From assembly GCA_023441125.1 (NCBI GenBank), contig JAEZQV010000129.1:1-6495 (forward strand): a stretch of 6,495 nt of DNA. Reading direction: 5' to 3'. Positions 1 to 5,973 of this stretch are shown here, one piece after another (position 1 is the first letter of the stretch; each line of letters starts with the position of its first letter). Position numbers and translations under genes: made by a program. The stretch is from Bacillota bacterium. GTDB lineage: Bacteria; Bacillota_C; Negativicutes; Sporomusales; Sporomusaceae. The notes below the pieces were generated by a model, which was not told where the DNA came from, did not search any database, and saw nothing but the letters and a program-made list of their open reading frames with translations.

Positions 1-174
1 CTCAGAACAAATTACTGAGCCGGCACTTTTAGTTTCTCAGCGACAAGCCATTCTTATTTTTGCGGGTTTTACTACTTAGTTTGGATGGAGCTAGTATCTA
101 ATCACTCATCTTAGCTGAGCAAGCAGTGCTGGGATAAACAATGTCAGCAGAGAAAAGAAGGAGGTTTCTACGAC
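1..174. other. Leader region upstream of the aminotransferase operon
   Basis: No complete gene is visible here. One plus-strand frame is open from base 2 to a TAG at 77-79 (25 codons, hydrophobic near its end). It could be the tail of a gene to the left, but a stretch this short is often open by chance. A weak promoter candidate is TTTACT (68-73), 18 bases, then TAGTAT (92-97), each matching 4 of 6 consensus bases. CTCAG/CTGAG words at 1-5, 15-19, 36-40 and 115-119 can pair in alternative ways, but the stems are only 5-6 bp. No T-box or riboswitch signature was recognised. Confidence 0.4.
158..164 (+). promoter_or_regulatory. Strong ribosome binding site of the aminotransferase gene
   Basis: AAGGAGG lies 10 bases before the ATG at 175. 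It is a near-perfect complement to the 16S rRNA 3' end and supports that start as the first gene of the operon. Confidence 0.8.
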
Positions 175-1362
175 ATGGTACAGGTCGCTAATAAGTTTGC
201 CCAGATTCCCTTTGCGGGAATTCGCAAGGTTTTTCAAAAAGCCAATGAGCTGGAAGCGCAAGGAAAAAAAGTCATTCATTTTGAAATTGGGCGTCCGGAC
301 TTTGATACGCCGGCGCATATCAAAGAGGCGGCCAAAGCCGCACTCGACAGGGGGCAGGTTCACTATGCTCCGAATAATGGTCTACCGGCCTTACGGACCG
401 CTCTAGCTATGCGGCTGCAAGCAGACAAAGGCCTTGCCTATGACGCGGACAATGAAATTATGGTAACGGCCGGCGGGCAGGAAGCGCTGTACTTAACCTT
501 TCTCAGCTTACTAAATGCCGGCGATGAGGTAATTATCCCCGACCCCGGTTTTGGTCCTTTTGCCTTAGGCATAACGCTGGCCGGCGGTGTCTCTGTAAAA
601 GTTCCCCTGCTGCCGCAAGAAAATTATACTTATGATCTGGCCGCCGCCCGGAAGGCATTATCGTCCAGGACCAAAGTCATCCTTGTCAATTCCCCGCATA
701 ATCCGACAGGCAGTGTCTGGACACCGGAACAACTGCAAGCAGTAGCTGCTTTTGCCATAGACAATGACCTGATACTCATTTCCGATGAAGCGTACGACAA
801 GATGGTTTACGAGAGCACTTATGTTTCTGCGGCCGGTTTTCCCGGGATGAAGGACAGGACAGTAATTTGCGGCACCTTGTCCAAAACGTTTGCCATGACT
901 GGCTGGCGGATAGGCTATATTGCCGCACCGGAACCAATCGTCAGTGCGGCTGTGAGAGCCCAGCAGAATGTTATGCTTTCCCTGTGTACGTTTGCGCAGC
1001 ATGGTGCGGCAGCCGCTTTGACCGGTCCCCAGGACTGTGTTGACAGCATGATCCGGGAGTTTGCCCGGCGCCGGCAACTGGTGCTGGCTATGCTGCGGCA
1101 AATACCGGAGCTTGCCATGCCGGCCGTTCCCCAAGGTGCTTTTTATGCTTTTCCCCGGATAACGCTGCCAAAGGTAACTTCAGCCCAGGTAGCCGATTAT
1201 TTACTGGCTAATGCCAGCGTAGCCGTTGTTGACGGTCTGGTTTTTGGTCAGGAAGGCAACGGTCATATACGAATCTCTTATGCCGTAGCCTACGAAGATT
1301 GCCAACTGGGACTGGAACGCATTGCCGGCGCTATGCGGACAATTGCCCGCAAAAACGGATAA
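175..1362 (+). CDS. PLP-dependent aminotransferase, class I/II (aspartate aminotransferase superfamily)
   Basis: A 395-residue cytosolic enzyme that should move an amino group between an amino acid and a 2-oxo acid using pyridoxal phosphate. The full fold-type I motif set is visible. TAGGQEAL (98-105) forms the phosphate-binding turn. NSPHNPTG (172-179) carries the cofactor-contacting Asn176. SDEAY (203-207) carries Asp204, which pairs with the pyridine nitrogen. SKTFAMTGWRIGY (236-248) carries the Schiff-base Lys237 and phosphate-binding Arg245. Arg366 in HIRIS should bind the substrate carboxylate. Length is normal for the family and nothing key is missing. It opens a tight operon with two 2-hydroxyacid dehydrogenases, suggesting that its oxo-acid product or substrate is shared with them. 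The substrate cannot be read from sequence; aspartate, aromatic or branched-chain amino acids are all possible, so no gene symbol is given. Confidence 0.93.
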   Translation: MVQVANKFAQIPFAGIRKVFQKANELEAQGKKVIHFEIGRPDFDTPAHIKEAAKAALDRGQVHYAPNNGLPALRTALAMRLQADKGLAYDADNEIMVTAGGQEALYLTFLSLLNAGDEVIIPDPGFGPFALGITLAGGVSVKVPLLPQENYTYDLAAARKALSSRTKVILVNSPHNPTGSVWTPEQLQAVAAFAIDNDLILISDEAYDKMVYESTYVSAAGFPGMKDRTVICGTLSKTFAMTGWRIGYIAAPEPIVSAAVRAQQNVMLSLCTFAQHGAAAALTGPQDCVDSMIREFARRRQLVLAMLRQIPELAMPAVPQGAFYAFPRITLPKVTSAQVADYLLANASVAVVDGLVFGQEGNGHIRISYAVAYEDCQLGLERIAGAMRTIARKNG

Positions 1363-1377
1363 GGAAGAGGGATATGT

Positions 1378-2406
1378 ATGGCTAAGCTTGTTAGTGCTAT
1401 GCCGCAATGGCGGTTTGATGCTGCAAAGGTGGAAATCCCGGCGCAGTGGGATGTCAGTTTTGTCAACCCGGCCAATGCGGCTGATTTGATTGCCGCTTGT
1501 CAACAGGCCGCTTGTCTGCTGGTGCCTGCCAGTTTTCCGGTGATCAATGCCGATACTCTGCAGCATATTTCCCAGCTAAAGCTTATTCAAACGGTCGGGG
1601 CCGGCTATGACCTGATTGATGTGACAGCGGCCGCCGGGCTTGGCGTGCCGGTGGCCAATGTGCCGGGAGCCAATGCCAACTCGGTTGCTGAGTTTACCGT
1701 GGGGGTAATTATCGCACTGCAGCGGCAGCTTCTGGTTACGGACCGGGAGACAAAAGCCGGGCAGTACAGTACTGTCCGGCAGGCTGTGTTCAGAGCCGGG
1801 CTAAAAGAGATTGCCGGCAGTGTCATCGGTCTGGTGGGCTTAGGGGCGATTGGCCGGCAAACGGCCAGGATTCTCAGACTTTTAGGGGCCACAGTATATT
1901 ATTACAGCCGTTCGGGACAATCACGCGAGCTGGAAGCTGAATTGGGGATTGCATACAAACCGTTGGCAGCATTACTGTCCCAAAGCGATATTGTCAGTGT
2001 GCATGTGCCGCTGACAGAGGAAACGCGGCACATGCTTGGCCGCTATGAACTGGGATTGCTGCCGCCGGACAGTTTACTGATAAATACTGCCCGCGGTGAA
2101 GTGGTTGATCAGCAGGCCTTGGCGGAAATGCTGGCCAAGGGTAATATTGCCGGCGCGGCTATTGATGTGGTAGCACCCGAACCGCCGCCGGCAACTCATC
2201 CGCTGTTGAATTTGCCGCCGGCAGCCCGGGACCGGCTGTTGATTACGCCGCATATTGCCGGGGTCACACTGGGCTCTTTCCGCAATATGCTCACCTTAGC
2301 CCTGGACAATATTGACCGGGTCCTTCACGGTGAATGGCCGCGCAATGTAGTCAACGGCGTTGTACCGCCTGATAGCAGCAACTCGCCATCTGACAGAAAG
2401 GGTTGA
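1378..2406 (+). CDS. D-isomer-specific 2-hydroxyacid dehydrogenase (first of two in tandem)
   Basis: A 342-residue cytosolic oxidoreductase expected to interconvert a 2-oxo acid and a (R)-2-hydroxy acid with a nicotinamide cofactor. The N-terminal catalytic half contains the family signature VGAGYDLID (73-81). The inserted Rossmann domain has Gly154-x-Gly156-x-x-Gly159. The catalytic triad is Arg239 (NTARGE), Glu268 (APEP) and His292 (PHIAG). The end of the second Rossmann strand reads YYYSRS (174-179), with Ser-Arg where NAD-specific members have Asp. In relatives such as NADPH-preferring hydroxypyruvate/glyoxylate reductases a basic residue there favours NADP, so NADP(H) use is inferred. 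GGAAGAGGG (1363-1371) sits 6 bases before the ATG at 1378; an ATG at 1374 is out of frame. The gene starts 15 bases after the aminotransferase stop. The last 15 or so residues form a Pro/Ser-rich tail beyond the domain. Phosphoglycerate or glyoxylate/hydroxypyruvate activity is possible but unproven. Confidence 0.9.
   Translation: MAKLVSAMPQWRFDAAKVEIPAQWDVSFVNPANAADLIAACQQAACLLVPASFPVINADTLQHISQLKLIQTVGAGYDLIDVTAAAGLGVPVANVPGANANSVAEFTVGVIIALQRQLLVTDRETKAGQYSTVRQAVFRAGLKEIAGSVIGLVGLGAIGRQTARILRLLGATVYYYSRSGQSRELEAELGIAYKPLAALLSQSDIVSVHVPLTEETRHMLGRYELGLLPPDSLLINTARGEVVDQQALAEMLAKGNIAGAAIDVVAPEPPPATHPLLNLPPAARDRLLITPHIAGVTLGSFRNMLTLALDNIDRVLHGEWPRNVVNGVVPPDSSNSPSDRKG
2397..2402 (+). promoter_or_regulatory. 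Ribosome binding site deciding the start of the second dehydrogenase
   Basis: AAAGGG precedes three in-frame candidate starts: TTG 2403, ATG 2406 and ATG 2412. Spacing is 0, 3 and 9 bases respectively, so ATG 2412 is the best fit. The ATG at 2406 overlaps the upstream TGA, which would allow stop-start coupling. Confidence 0.55.
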
Positions 2407-2411
2407 TGGAT

Positions 2412-3413
2412 ATGAAAACAGTGTTAATAACTTCACAGGCTTTCGGCACTCAACTGGATATAAATCACCGGGCAGAGCTTATCAGCTATTTTGCAGAGCA
2501 TGGCTGGCATATTATCTGGAATCCCAGGCAACAGGCCATGAGCGCGACGGATATTATCAAAATAAATGAAGAGCACCTGCTTGATGCTATTGTTGTTTAT
2601 TCCAGTTCCGATGAGATCAACCGGAAAGTCTTTGAACAGTGCCGGCAATTAAAAGTGGTATCAAGACATGGAGTTGGCATAGAAAACATTGATATTCAGG
2701 CAGCGAAAAAAGCAGGCGTGCAAATAAAAACAACGGCGGCCATGCCAGGGTATGAGACAGTCGCCGATTTAACATTTGCGTTGATGTTGTCTGTGGCAAG
2801 AAAAGTGCATATTATTGATGCCCAGCTGCGTACGAATAACTGGTTTCGTCCGGTAAGCAGCGATATCTGGGGGAAAACACTCGGCGTTCTTGGGGTCGGG
2901 CGCATCGGCAAGGCCGTCATAAAACGGGCGCAAGGCTTTGGCATGAAGGTGATCGCTCATACCAGCCATCCTGATATGGCGTATTTTTTCGCGAACGGGA
3001 TAACGCTGTGTTCTAAAGAAGAGTTAATTGCCGGGGCGGACTTCATCACCCTGCATTGCACATTGACCGAACAAACCAAGGGCCTGTTGGATGTACCGGA
3101 ATTTGCGCTCATGAAGCCTACAGCCTTTGTAATCAATACTGCGCGCGCAGGTCTTGTCAATCAAGGCGCGCTTCTGGCCGCTCTCAAGAACAAAACGATA
3201 GCCGGGGCCGCCGTAGACGTCTTTGATATCGAGCCGGTTATCGACGATCCCCTGCTTAAGGCCAACCTGGATAATCTTGTGGCCACGGCGCATGTTGGGT
3301 CATATACCTTTGATTCTATAAAACAGATGGATTTTCTTGCAGCCAAAAACGTAGTTGAGATGGTAAGAGATAGGGACGACCTAGACTATGCTTCACAGTT
3401 AAAGATTAGTTAA
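2412..3413 (+). CDS. D-isomer-specific 2-hydroxyacid dehydrogenase (second of two, SerA-like)
   Basis: A 333-residue enzyme (336 if the TTG at 2403 is used) of the same superfamily as its upstream neighbour, but clearly divergent from it. The N-terminal domain has the SerA-like signature RHGVGIENIDI (85-95). The Rossmann loop is Gly161-x-Gly163-x-x-Gly166. Catalytic residues are Arg245 (NTARAG), Glu274 (DIEP) and His294 (TAHVGS). After the second Rossmann strand the sequence is AHTSHP (182-187), without the usual NAD-binding Asp, so cofactor preference is unclear. There is no C-terminal ACT domain, unlike long phosphoglycerate dehydrogenases. It ends in a double stop, TAATAA. It follows the first dehydrogenase almost without a gap, so the two are probably co-translated. 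Base composition is visibly more A/T-rich than its neighbour. The family call is firm; the substrate, such as 3-phosphoglycerate or another 2-hydroxy acid, is unknown. Confidence 0.9.
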   Translation: MKTVLITSQAFGTQLDINHRAELISYFAEHGWHIIWNPRQQAMSATDIIKINEEHLLDAIVVYSSSDEINRKVFEQCRQLKVVSRHGVGIENIDIQAAKKAGVQIKTTAAMPGYETVADLTFALMLSVARKVHIIDAQLRTNNWFRPVSSDIWGKTLGVLGVGRIGKAVIKRAQGFGMKVIAHTSHPDMAYFFANGITLCSKEELIAGADFITLHCTLTEQTKGLLDVPEFALMKPTAFVINTARAGLVNQGALLAALKNKTIAGAAVDVFDIEPVIDDPLLKANLDNLVATAHVGSYTFDSIKQMDFLAAKNVVEMVRDRDDLDYASQLKIS

Positions 3414-3434
3414 TAAGCAAGGAGATGCAAGGCA

Positions 3435-3884
3435 ATGTCGTCTGCTAATCTACCTATTCTAATCGTGCTTGTGCTTGCCGCTTTGGCCAAAAATCAGTCG
3501 GTTTCCGTCGCCGCTGCGGTATTATTAGTGATAAAGCTGCTCGGTTTCGACTCCTGGTTTGCCGTCTTGGAAAGCAAGGCCATCAACATTGGCATAACCA
3601 TTCTGACATTGGCAATTCTGGCGCCAATTGCGTCAGGCCGCATTACATTCCGTGATATGGCTGCCTCTATCAGCAGCCCGGTAGGTCTGGCAGCCGTGTT
3701 GACGGGTATATTTGCCGCCTGGGTGGGCGGTAAGGGAGTACTGTTTTTTAAAGAGACCCCGGATACCATTACTTCACTTATTCTGGGCACCATTGTCGGT
3801 ATATCCTTTTTTCAAGGGATTGCCGTCGGCCCGCTTATCGCTGCCGGTATGTTATCGCTGCTTGTTAATCTTTTTCCTAAGTAA
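3435..3884 (+). CDS. DUF441 (UPF0756, YeaL-type) small integral membrane protein
   Basis: A 149-residue, very hydrophobic protein of unknown function in the inner membrane. Recognisable family landmarks are ILTLAILAPIASG (56-68), the GGKGV turn (98-102) and GIAVGPLIAAG (128-138), which match E. coli YeaL-type proteins as I recall them. Membrane segments are expected at about residues 4-18, 22-36, 49-66, 82-98 and 113-145; the last stretch may be one or two helices. Length is typical for the family. AAGGAG (3419-3424) lies 10 bases before the ATG, and the gap to the preceding gene is 21 bases, so it is the last gene of the operon. Association with an aminotransferase and two dehydrogenases hints at a role with their substrate or product, for example transport. 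That is inference from position only. Confidence 0.88.
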   Translation: MSSANLPILIVLVLAALAKNQSVSVAAAVLLVIKLLGFDSWFAVLESKAINIGITILTLAILAPIASGRITFRDMAASISSPVGLAAVLTGIFAAWVGGKGVLFFKETPDTITSLILGTIVGISFFQGIAVGPLIAAGMLSLLVNLFPK

Positions 3885-3949
3885 GAAGACACATACTATC
3901 TGTGGCAGCCGCTGGCAGCCCGAATGCTGAGGAACGGAGACAATTACCA

Positions 3950-5590
3950 TCATCGAAAGAGCTTTTCCAGTATTTTTCCAGTTACCTTTTCGGTAACTTT
4001 TTCTTTTATTTCCGCGCGGGTTGTCGGCAGGTTGTGTTCCTGCAGCCTATCCATCATCGTCTGGCTGAGCTGCTCAGGATAAAAAATTCCCAAGTCTGTC
4101 ATTACCGCCAGGTTGCTGACCTCGGCTTCCGCCGAACCCCGCTTGATAAAGTTGCCGGTCAAGGTTCGAAAATCTATGCCATAGGCATTGCCGTTATAAA
4201 TGGTGAAGCTGCCCTGCACCGTTGCCGCCGCCGCAGAACCGGTTGCCGAGCCGGCAAGGGACAGAGGGCCCTTGACATCCTTGGTCGTAAGCTGGGAGGT
4301 GTCAAGGCCGGTGCCGGAAACAGACAAAGTGTACTGCTGTGTATCGGGATAGATTTCGCCGCTGGCGGCAACAGAGCCACCCAAAGCGGCGCCTCTAGCC
4401 GTCAGCAGTTTTAACATTTGCTGTGCATAGTTGAACGTGCCGCTTATGTCGCTGACCTGTATCGTCCCGAAGGTAAGCCTGCCCAGGGTAAAATTACCGG
4501 ACAGCACCGGCGACAATGCGGAACCGCTTACTTTTCCCTGCGCTGCCAGAACTCCGCCGGCTTGCAGGCTGGAAAGCAGCACGGCCGGGTCTCCGGCCGG
4601 CAGTTGGACATCAAAGTCCAGTGTCTTATCCCCGGCCGGGGATGTCAGCACCTGACCGGCCGCCGTAATGGCCTGGCCTTGGTATAAAGCCTGTCCATTG
4701 CTAACCTGCAGGGCATCACCCTGTTTGACAAATTCGGCGCTGCCCTGGGTCAGGGACAGAGCCCCGGTGGTGGTAACGCCGGAAAAGCGTCCGGCTAAGG
4801 TTTGCAGTGTTATTGTTCCTGCGGCAGTATCCTTGCCAATCTTGGCAGTAAGTTCATCAAGGCTGCCAGCGGTTATCTGGATGGGGTCCTCTGCTGCCGT
4901 CAGCCCTAATTTGGCCAGATCCATTCGTTCTGCTGCCACGGTCACTTCCGACGGGCCCGGACTTCCCCAGTGCCCGTCCAGTTTCACGGCAGCCTGATCT
5001 ATTTTGCCGGTGGCAGACAGACCGACCTGGTTATCTTGCTGAAAATCCAGTTTGCCGTTCAACTGCTCCACCGTTTTTGCCATGGAATCGGTGGCCAGAT
5101 GCAGTTTGCCGTCCGCTACATGTACGAGTCCGGAAAAACCGGGCTGTTCCTGCGTTGAGGTCTTCAGCAAGCCATCCCAGTTTAAGCCGGTCTGGTGATA
5201 GGCTACCCACAATTCCGGTTTATCCACAGTCACGTCTTTTATCAGCTGAGGTCCCAGCTGTCCTTTCAGCAAATCGGTCCAGTTATAACGAAGCTGCAGC
5301 CGGTCTATCTTGGCCAGCGGGTTACCGGCTGTATCGAGCACCTGCACTTTTTTCGCCTCTACATAGCCCAGGATGGATAAATCAATACTGTCCACCTTGA
5401 TCTGGCCGTGGACAGCTTCGTTCGCCTGTACCAGCAGCGATTGTTCTGCTGATTTTTTTACTTTATCGGCGGCAAATTGAAAAAGAACTGTTCCCGCTAA
5501 AAAAACTACAGCAACAATCAGCAAGCCGATTTGCCGCCTGCTCCATTTTATGCGGGGTTCTATGCGGGCAGTTTGCTGTTCTTCACTCAC
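3950..5590 (-). CDS. AsmA/TamB-like membrane-anchored envelope protein
   Basis: A 546-residue protein with a short basic N-terminus, one membrane anchor at about residues 20-40 (IGLLIVAVVFLAGTVLFQFA), and a long periplasm-facing region of repeated short beta-strand patterns rich in Gly, Ala, Ser, Thr and Val. The region around 60-145 (VDSIDLSILGYVEAKKVQV, then DKPELWVAYHQTGLNWDGLL) resembles the start of AsmA/TamB family proteins. Those form lipid-conducting or assembly-related beta-groove structures between inner and outer membrane. At 546 residues it is much shorter than typical TamB. The C-terminus is an amphipathic, Lys/Glu-rich helix with a repeated KVTEKVTGK stretch (531-539). The start is GTG at 5588-5590. 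It is convergent with the DUF441 gene, 65 bases apart, and divergent from the carbonic anhydrase gene. The exact function is uncertain; the family call rests on architecture and weak motif resemblance. Confidence 0.7.
   Translation of the reverse strand: MSEEQQTARIEPRIKWSRRQIGLLIVAVVFLAGTVLFQFAADKVKKSAEQSLLVQANEAVHGQIKVDSIDLSILGYVEAKKVQVLDTAGNPLAKIDRLQLRYNWTDLLKGQLGPQLIKDVTVDKPELWVAYHQTGLNWDGLLKTSTQEQPGFSGLVHVADGKLHLATDSMAKTVEQLNGKLDFQQDNQVGLSATGKIDQAAVKLDGHWGSPGPSEVTVAAERMDLAKLGLTAAEDPIQITAGSLDELTAKIGKDTAAGTITLQTLAGRFSGVTTTGALSLTQGSAEFVKQGDALQVSNGQALYQGQAITAAGQVLTSPAGDKTLDFDVQLPAGDPAVLLSSLQAGGVLAAQGKVSGSALSPVLSGNFTLGRLTFGTIQVSDISGTFNYAQQMLKLLTARGAALGGSVAASGEIYPDTQQYTLSVSGTGLDTSQLTTKDVKGPLSLAGSATGSAAAATVQGSFTIYNGNAYGIDFRTLTGNFIKRGSAEAEVSNLAVMTDLGIFYPEQLSQTMMDRLQEHNLPTTRAEIKEKVTEKVTGKILEKLFR
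3980..4002 (+). terminator. Candidate intrinsic terminator of the aminotransferase operon, inside the convergent gene
   Basis: A perfect 7-bp stem AGTTACC (3980-3986) / GGTAACT (3992-3998) with a 5-base loop is followed by a T-rich run beginning at 3998 and continuing as TTCTTTTATTT. Polarity fits plus-strand transcripts coming from the DUF441 gene; on the minus strand the stem is not followed by T residues. It lies within the last 20 codons of the AsmA-like gene, in the repeated Val-Thr-Glu-Lys codons. The stem is only moderately GC-rich, so efficiency is uncertain. Confidence 0.55.
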
Positions 5591-5598
5591 AGTTCACG

Positions 5599-5603
5599 CC
5601 TCC
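5599..5603 (-). promoter_or_regulatory. Ribosome binding site supporting the GTG start of the AsmA-like gene
   Basis: On the minus strand GGAGG lies 8 bases before the GTG at 5590. This well-placed site decides for the non-ATG start. Confidence 0.7.
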
Positions 5604-5678
5604 AGCCTTTTGGCAGTAAAATTAACGGATGCATTGTACGGTTTCGCGGTGACTTGGTTATTAACTTTCTATAGGATT

Positions 5679-5708
5679 ATTATAAGGGGTGTACGGTATT
5701 CCGGACAA
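5679..5708 (-). promoter_or_regulatory. Candidate sigma-A promoter for the AsmA-like gene
   Basis: On the minus strand TTGTCC (5708-5703) is followed after 18 bases by a perfect TATAAT (5684-5679). The -35 box matches 4 of 6 consensus bases. Transcription would start near 5672, leaving a leader of about 80 bases before the GTG start. This is pattern evidence only. Confidence 0.45.
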
Positions 5709-5741
5709 GCTGATCTGTCTAATTAATGCTGTGCCGGCCGG

Positions 5742-5800
5742 AGAAATACCTGGAAAAAGGGCAGCCGGGCCGGGAATTTGGTAACAGCACTGGTATTTCT
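5742..5800. repeat. 9-bp inverted repeat in the divergent intergenic region
   Basis: AGAAATACC (5742-5750) is exactly complementary to GGTATTTCT (5792-5800), with 41 bases between. A competing 6-bp stem CCGGCC (5734-5739) / GGCCGG (5768-5773) is also possible. It lies upstream of the plus-strand promoter, so in that transcript it would act, if at all, at the DNA level. Function is unknown. Confidence 0.3.
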
Positions 5801-5823
5801 TAGCGAACAGGATGTATGGCTAC

Positions 5824-5852
5824 TATACATTCTACAGAGCGGAGTTTATAAT
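5824..5852 (+). promoter_or_regulatory. Candidate sigma-A promoter for the carbonic anhydrase gene
   Basis: TATACA (5824-5829, 4 of 6 consensus bases) is followed after exactly 17 bases by a perfect TATAAT (5847-5852). Transcription would start near 5859, giving an untranslated leader of about 115 bases. The -10 box lies inside a 19-bp palindrome, suggesting repression by a protein bound there. Confidence 0.55.
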
Positions 5853-5863
5853 GTGATTATAAA
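5845..5863. promoter_or_regulatory. Perfect 19-bp palindrome, candidate operator over the -10 box
   Basis: TTTATAAT-GTG-ATTATAAA is an exact 8-3-8 inverted repeat covering the -10 box and probable start site of the carbonic anhydrase promoter. The half-sites TTATAAT/ATTATAA equal those of the PerR box of the Fur family, but PerR boxes as known in Bacillus have a 1-base centre, not 3. The regulator is therefore not assigned; an operator role is inferred from symmetry and position. Confidence 0.5.
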
Positions 5864-5958
5864 AATGTGTCGGGGACTGATTTTTTTACTACCATTGCTG
5901 TAGGGCAGACTCACCTGATACGGGAATTTCATTTCGGTGGAAGCGGAAAATAATATGT

Positions 5959-5966
5959 AAAGGGGG
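5959..5966 (+). promoter_or_regulatory. Ribosome binding site deciding the carbonic anhydrase start
   Basis: AAAGGGGG lies 7 bases before ATG 5974 but only 1 base before the in-frame ATG 5968, so 5974 is preferred. Confidence 0.6.
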
Positions 5967-5973
5967 CATGAAA

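Larger units (their letters stand above)
5591..5973. other. Divergent intergenic region between the AsmA-like and carbonic anhydrase genes
   Basis: A 383-base stretch without a convincing gene. It holds a minus-strand promoter candidate near 5679-5708, a 9-bp inverted repeat with a 41-base loop (5742-5800), and a plus-strand promoter (5824-5852) overlapped by a 19-bp palindrome (5845-5863). About 110 bases of leader precede the carbonic anhydrase start. The only open frames are tiny (12-14 codons) and lack ribosome binding sites. Confidence 0.6.

Noticed and set aside
20..37. Sigma-54-like element around CCGGCAC
   Set aside because: The -12 GC dinucleotide is missing at the required 10-base distance from GG.
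1..174. T-box or other amino-acid riboswitch ahead of the aminotransferase operon
   Set aside because: No T-box conserved sequence, no terminator/antiterminator pair, and the leader is short.
658..1134. Minus-strand open frame of 158 codons inside the aminotransferase gene
   Set aside because: The plus-strand frame carries every aminotransferase motif; the antisense product resembles no family I know.
3904..3920. Direct repeat GGCAGCC at 3904-3910 and 3914-3920 between the convergent genes
   Set aside because: Too short to mean anything; it forms no usable hairpin or terminator.
3902..4414. Plus-strand open frame of 170 codons opposite the AsmA-like gene
   Set aside because: It has no ribosome binding site and an unusual Arg/Gly/Cys-rich product, and it lies antisense to a well-supported gene.
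5635..5697. Direct repeat TGTACGGT at 5635-5642 and 5690-5697
   Set aside because: About one 8-base repeat is expected by chance in a gap of this length.
5881..5887. Run of seven T in the carbonic anhydrase leader as an attenuator or terminator
   Set aside because: No stable hairpin precedes it; only a 3-bp stem could be found.
5812..5905. Tiny open frames (14 codons at 5812, 12 codons at 5865) as leader peptides
   Set aside because: Neither has a ribosome binding site, and frames this short occur by chance.
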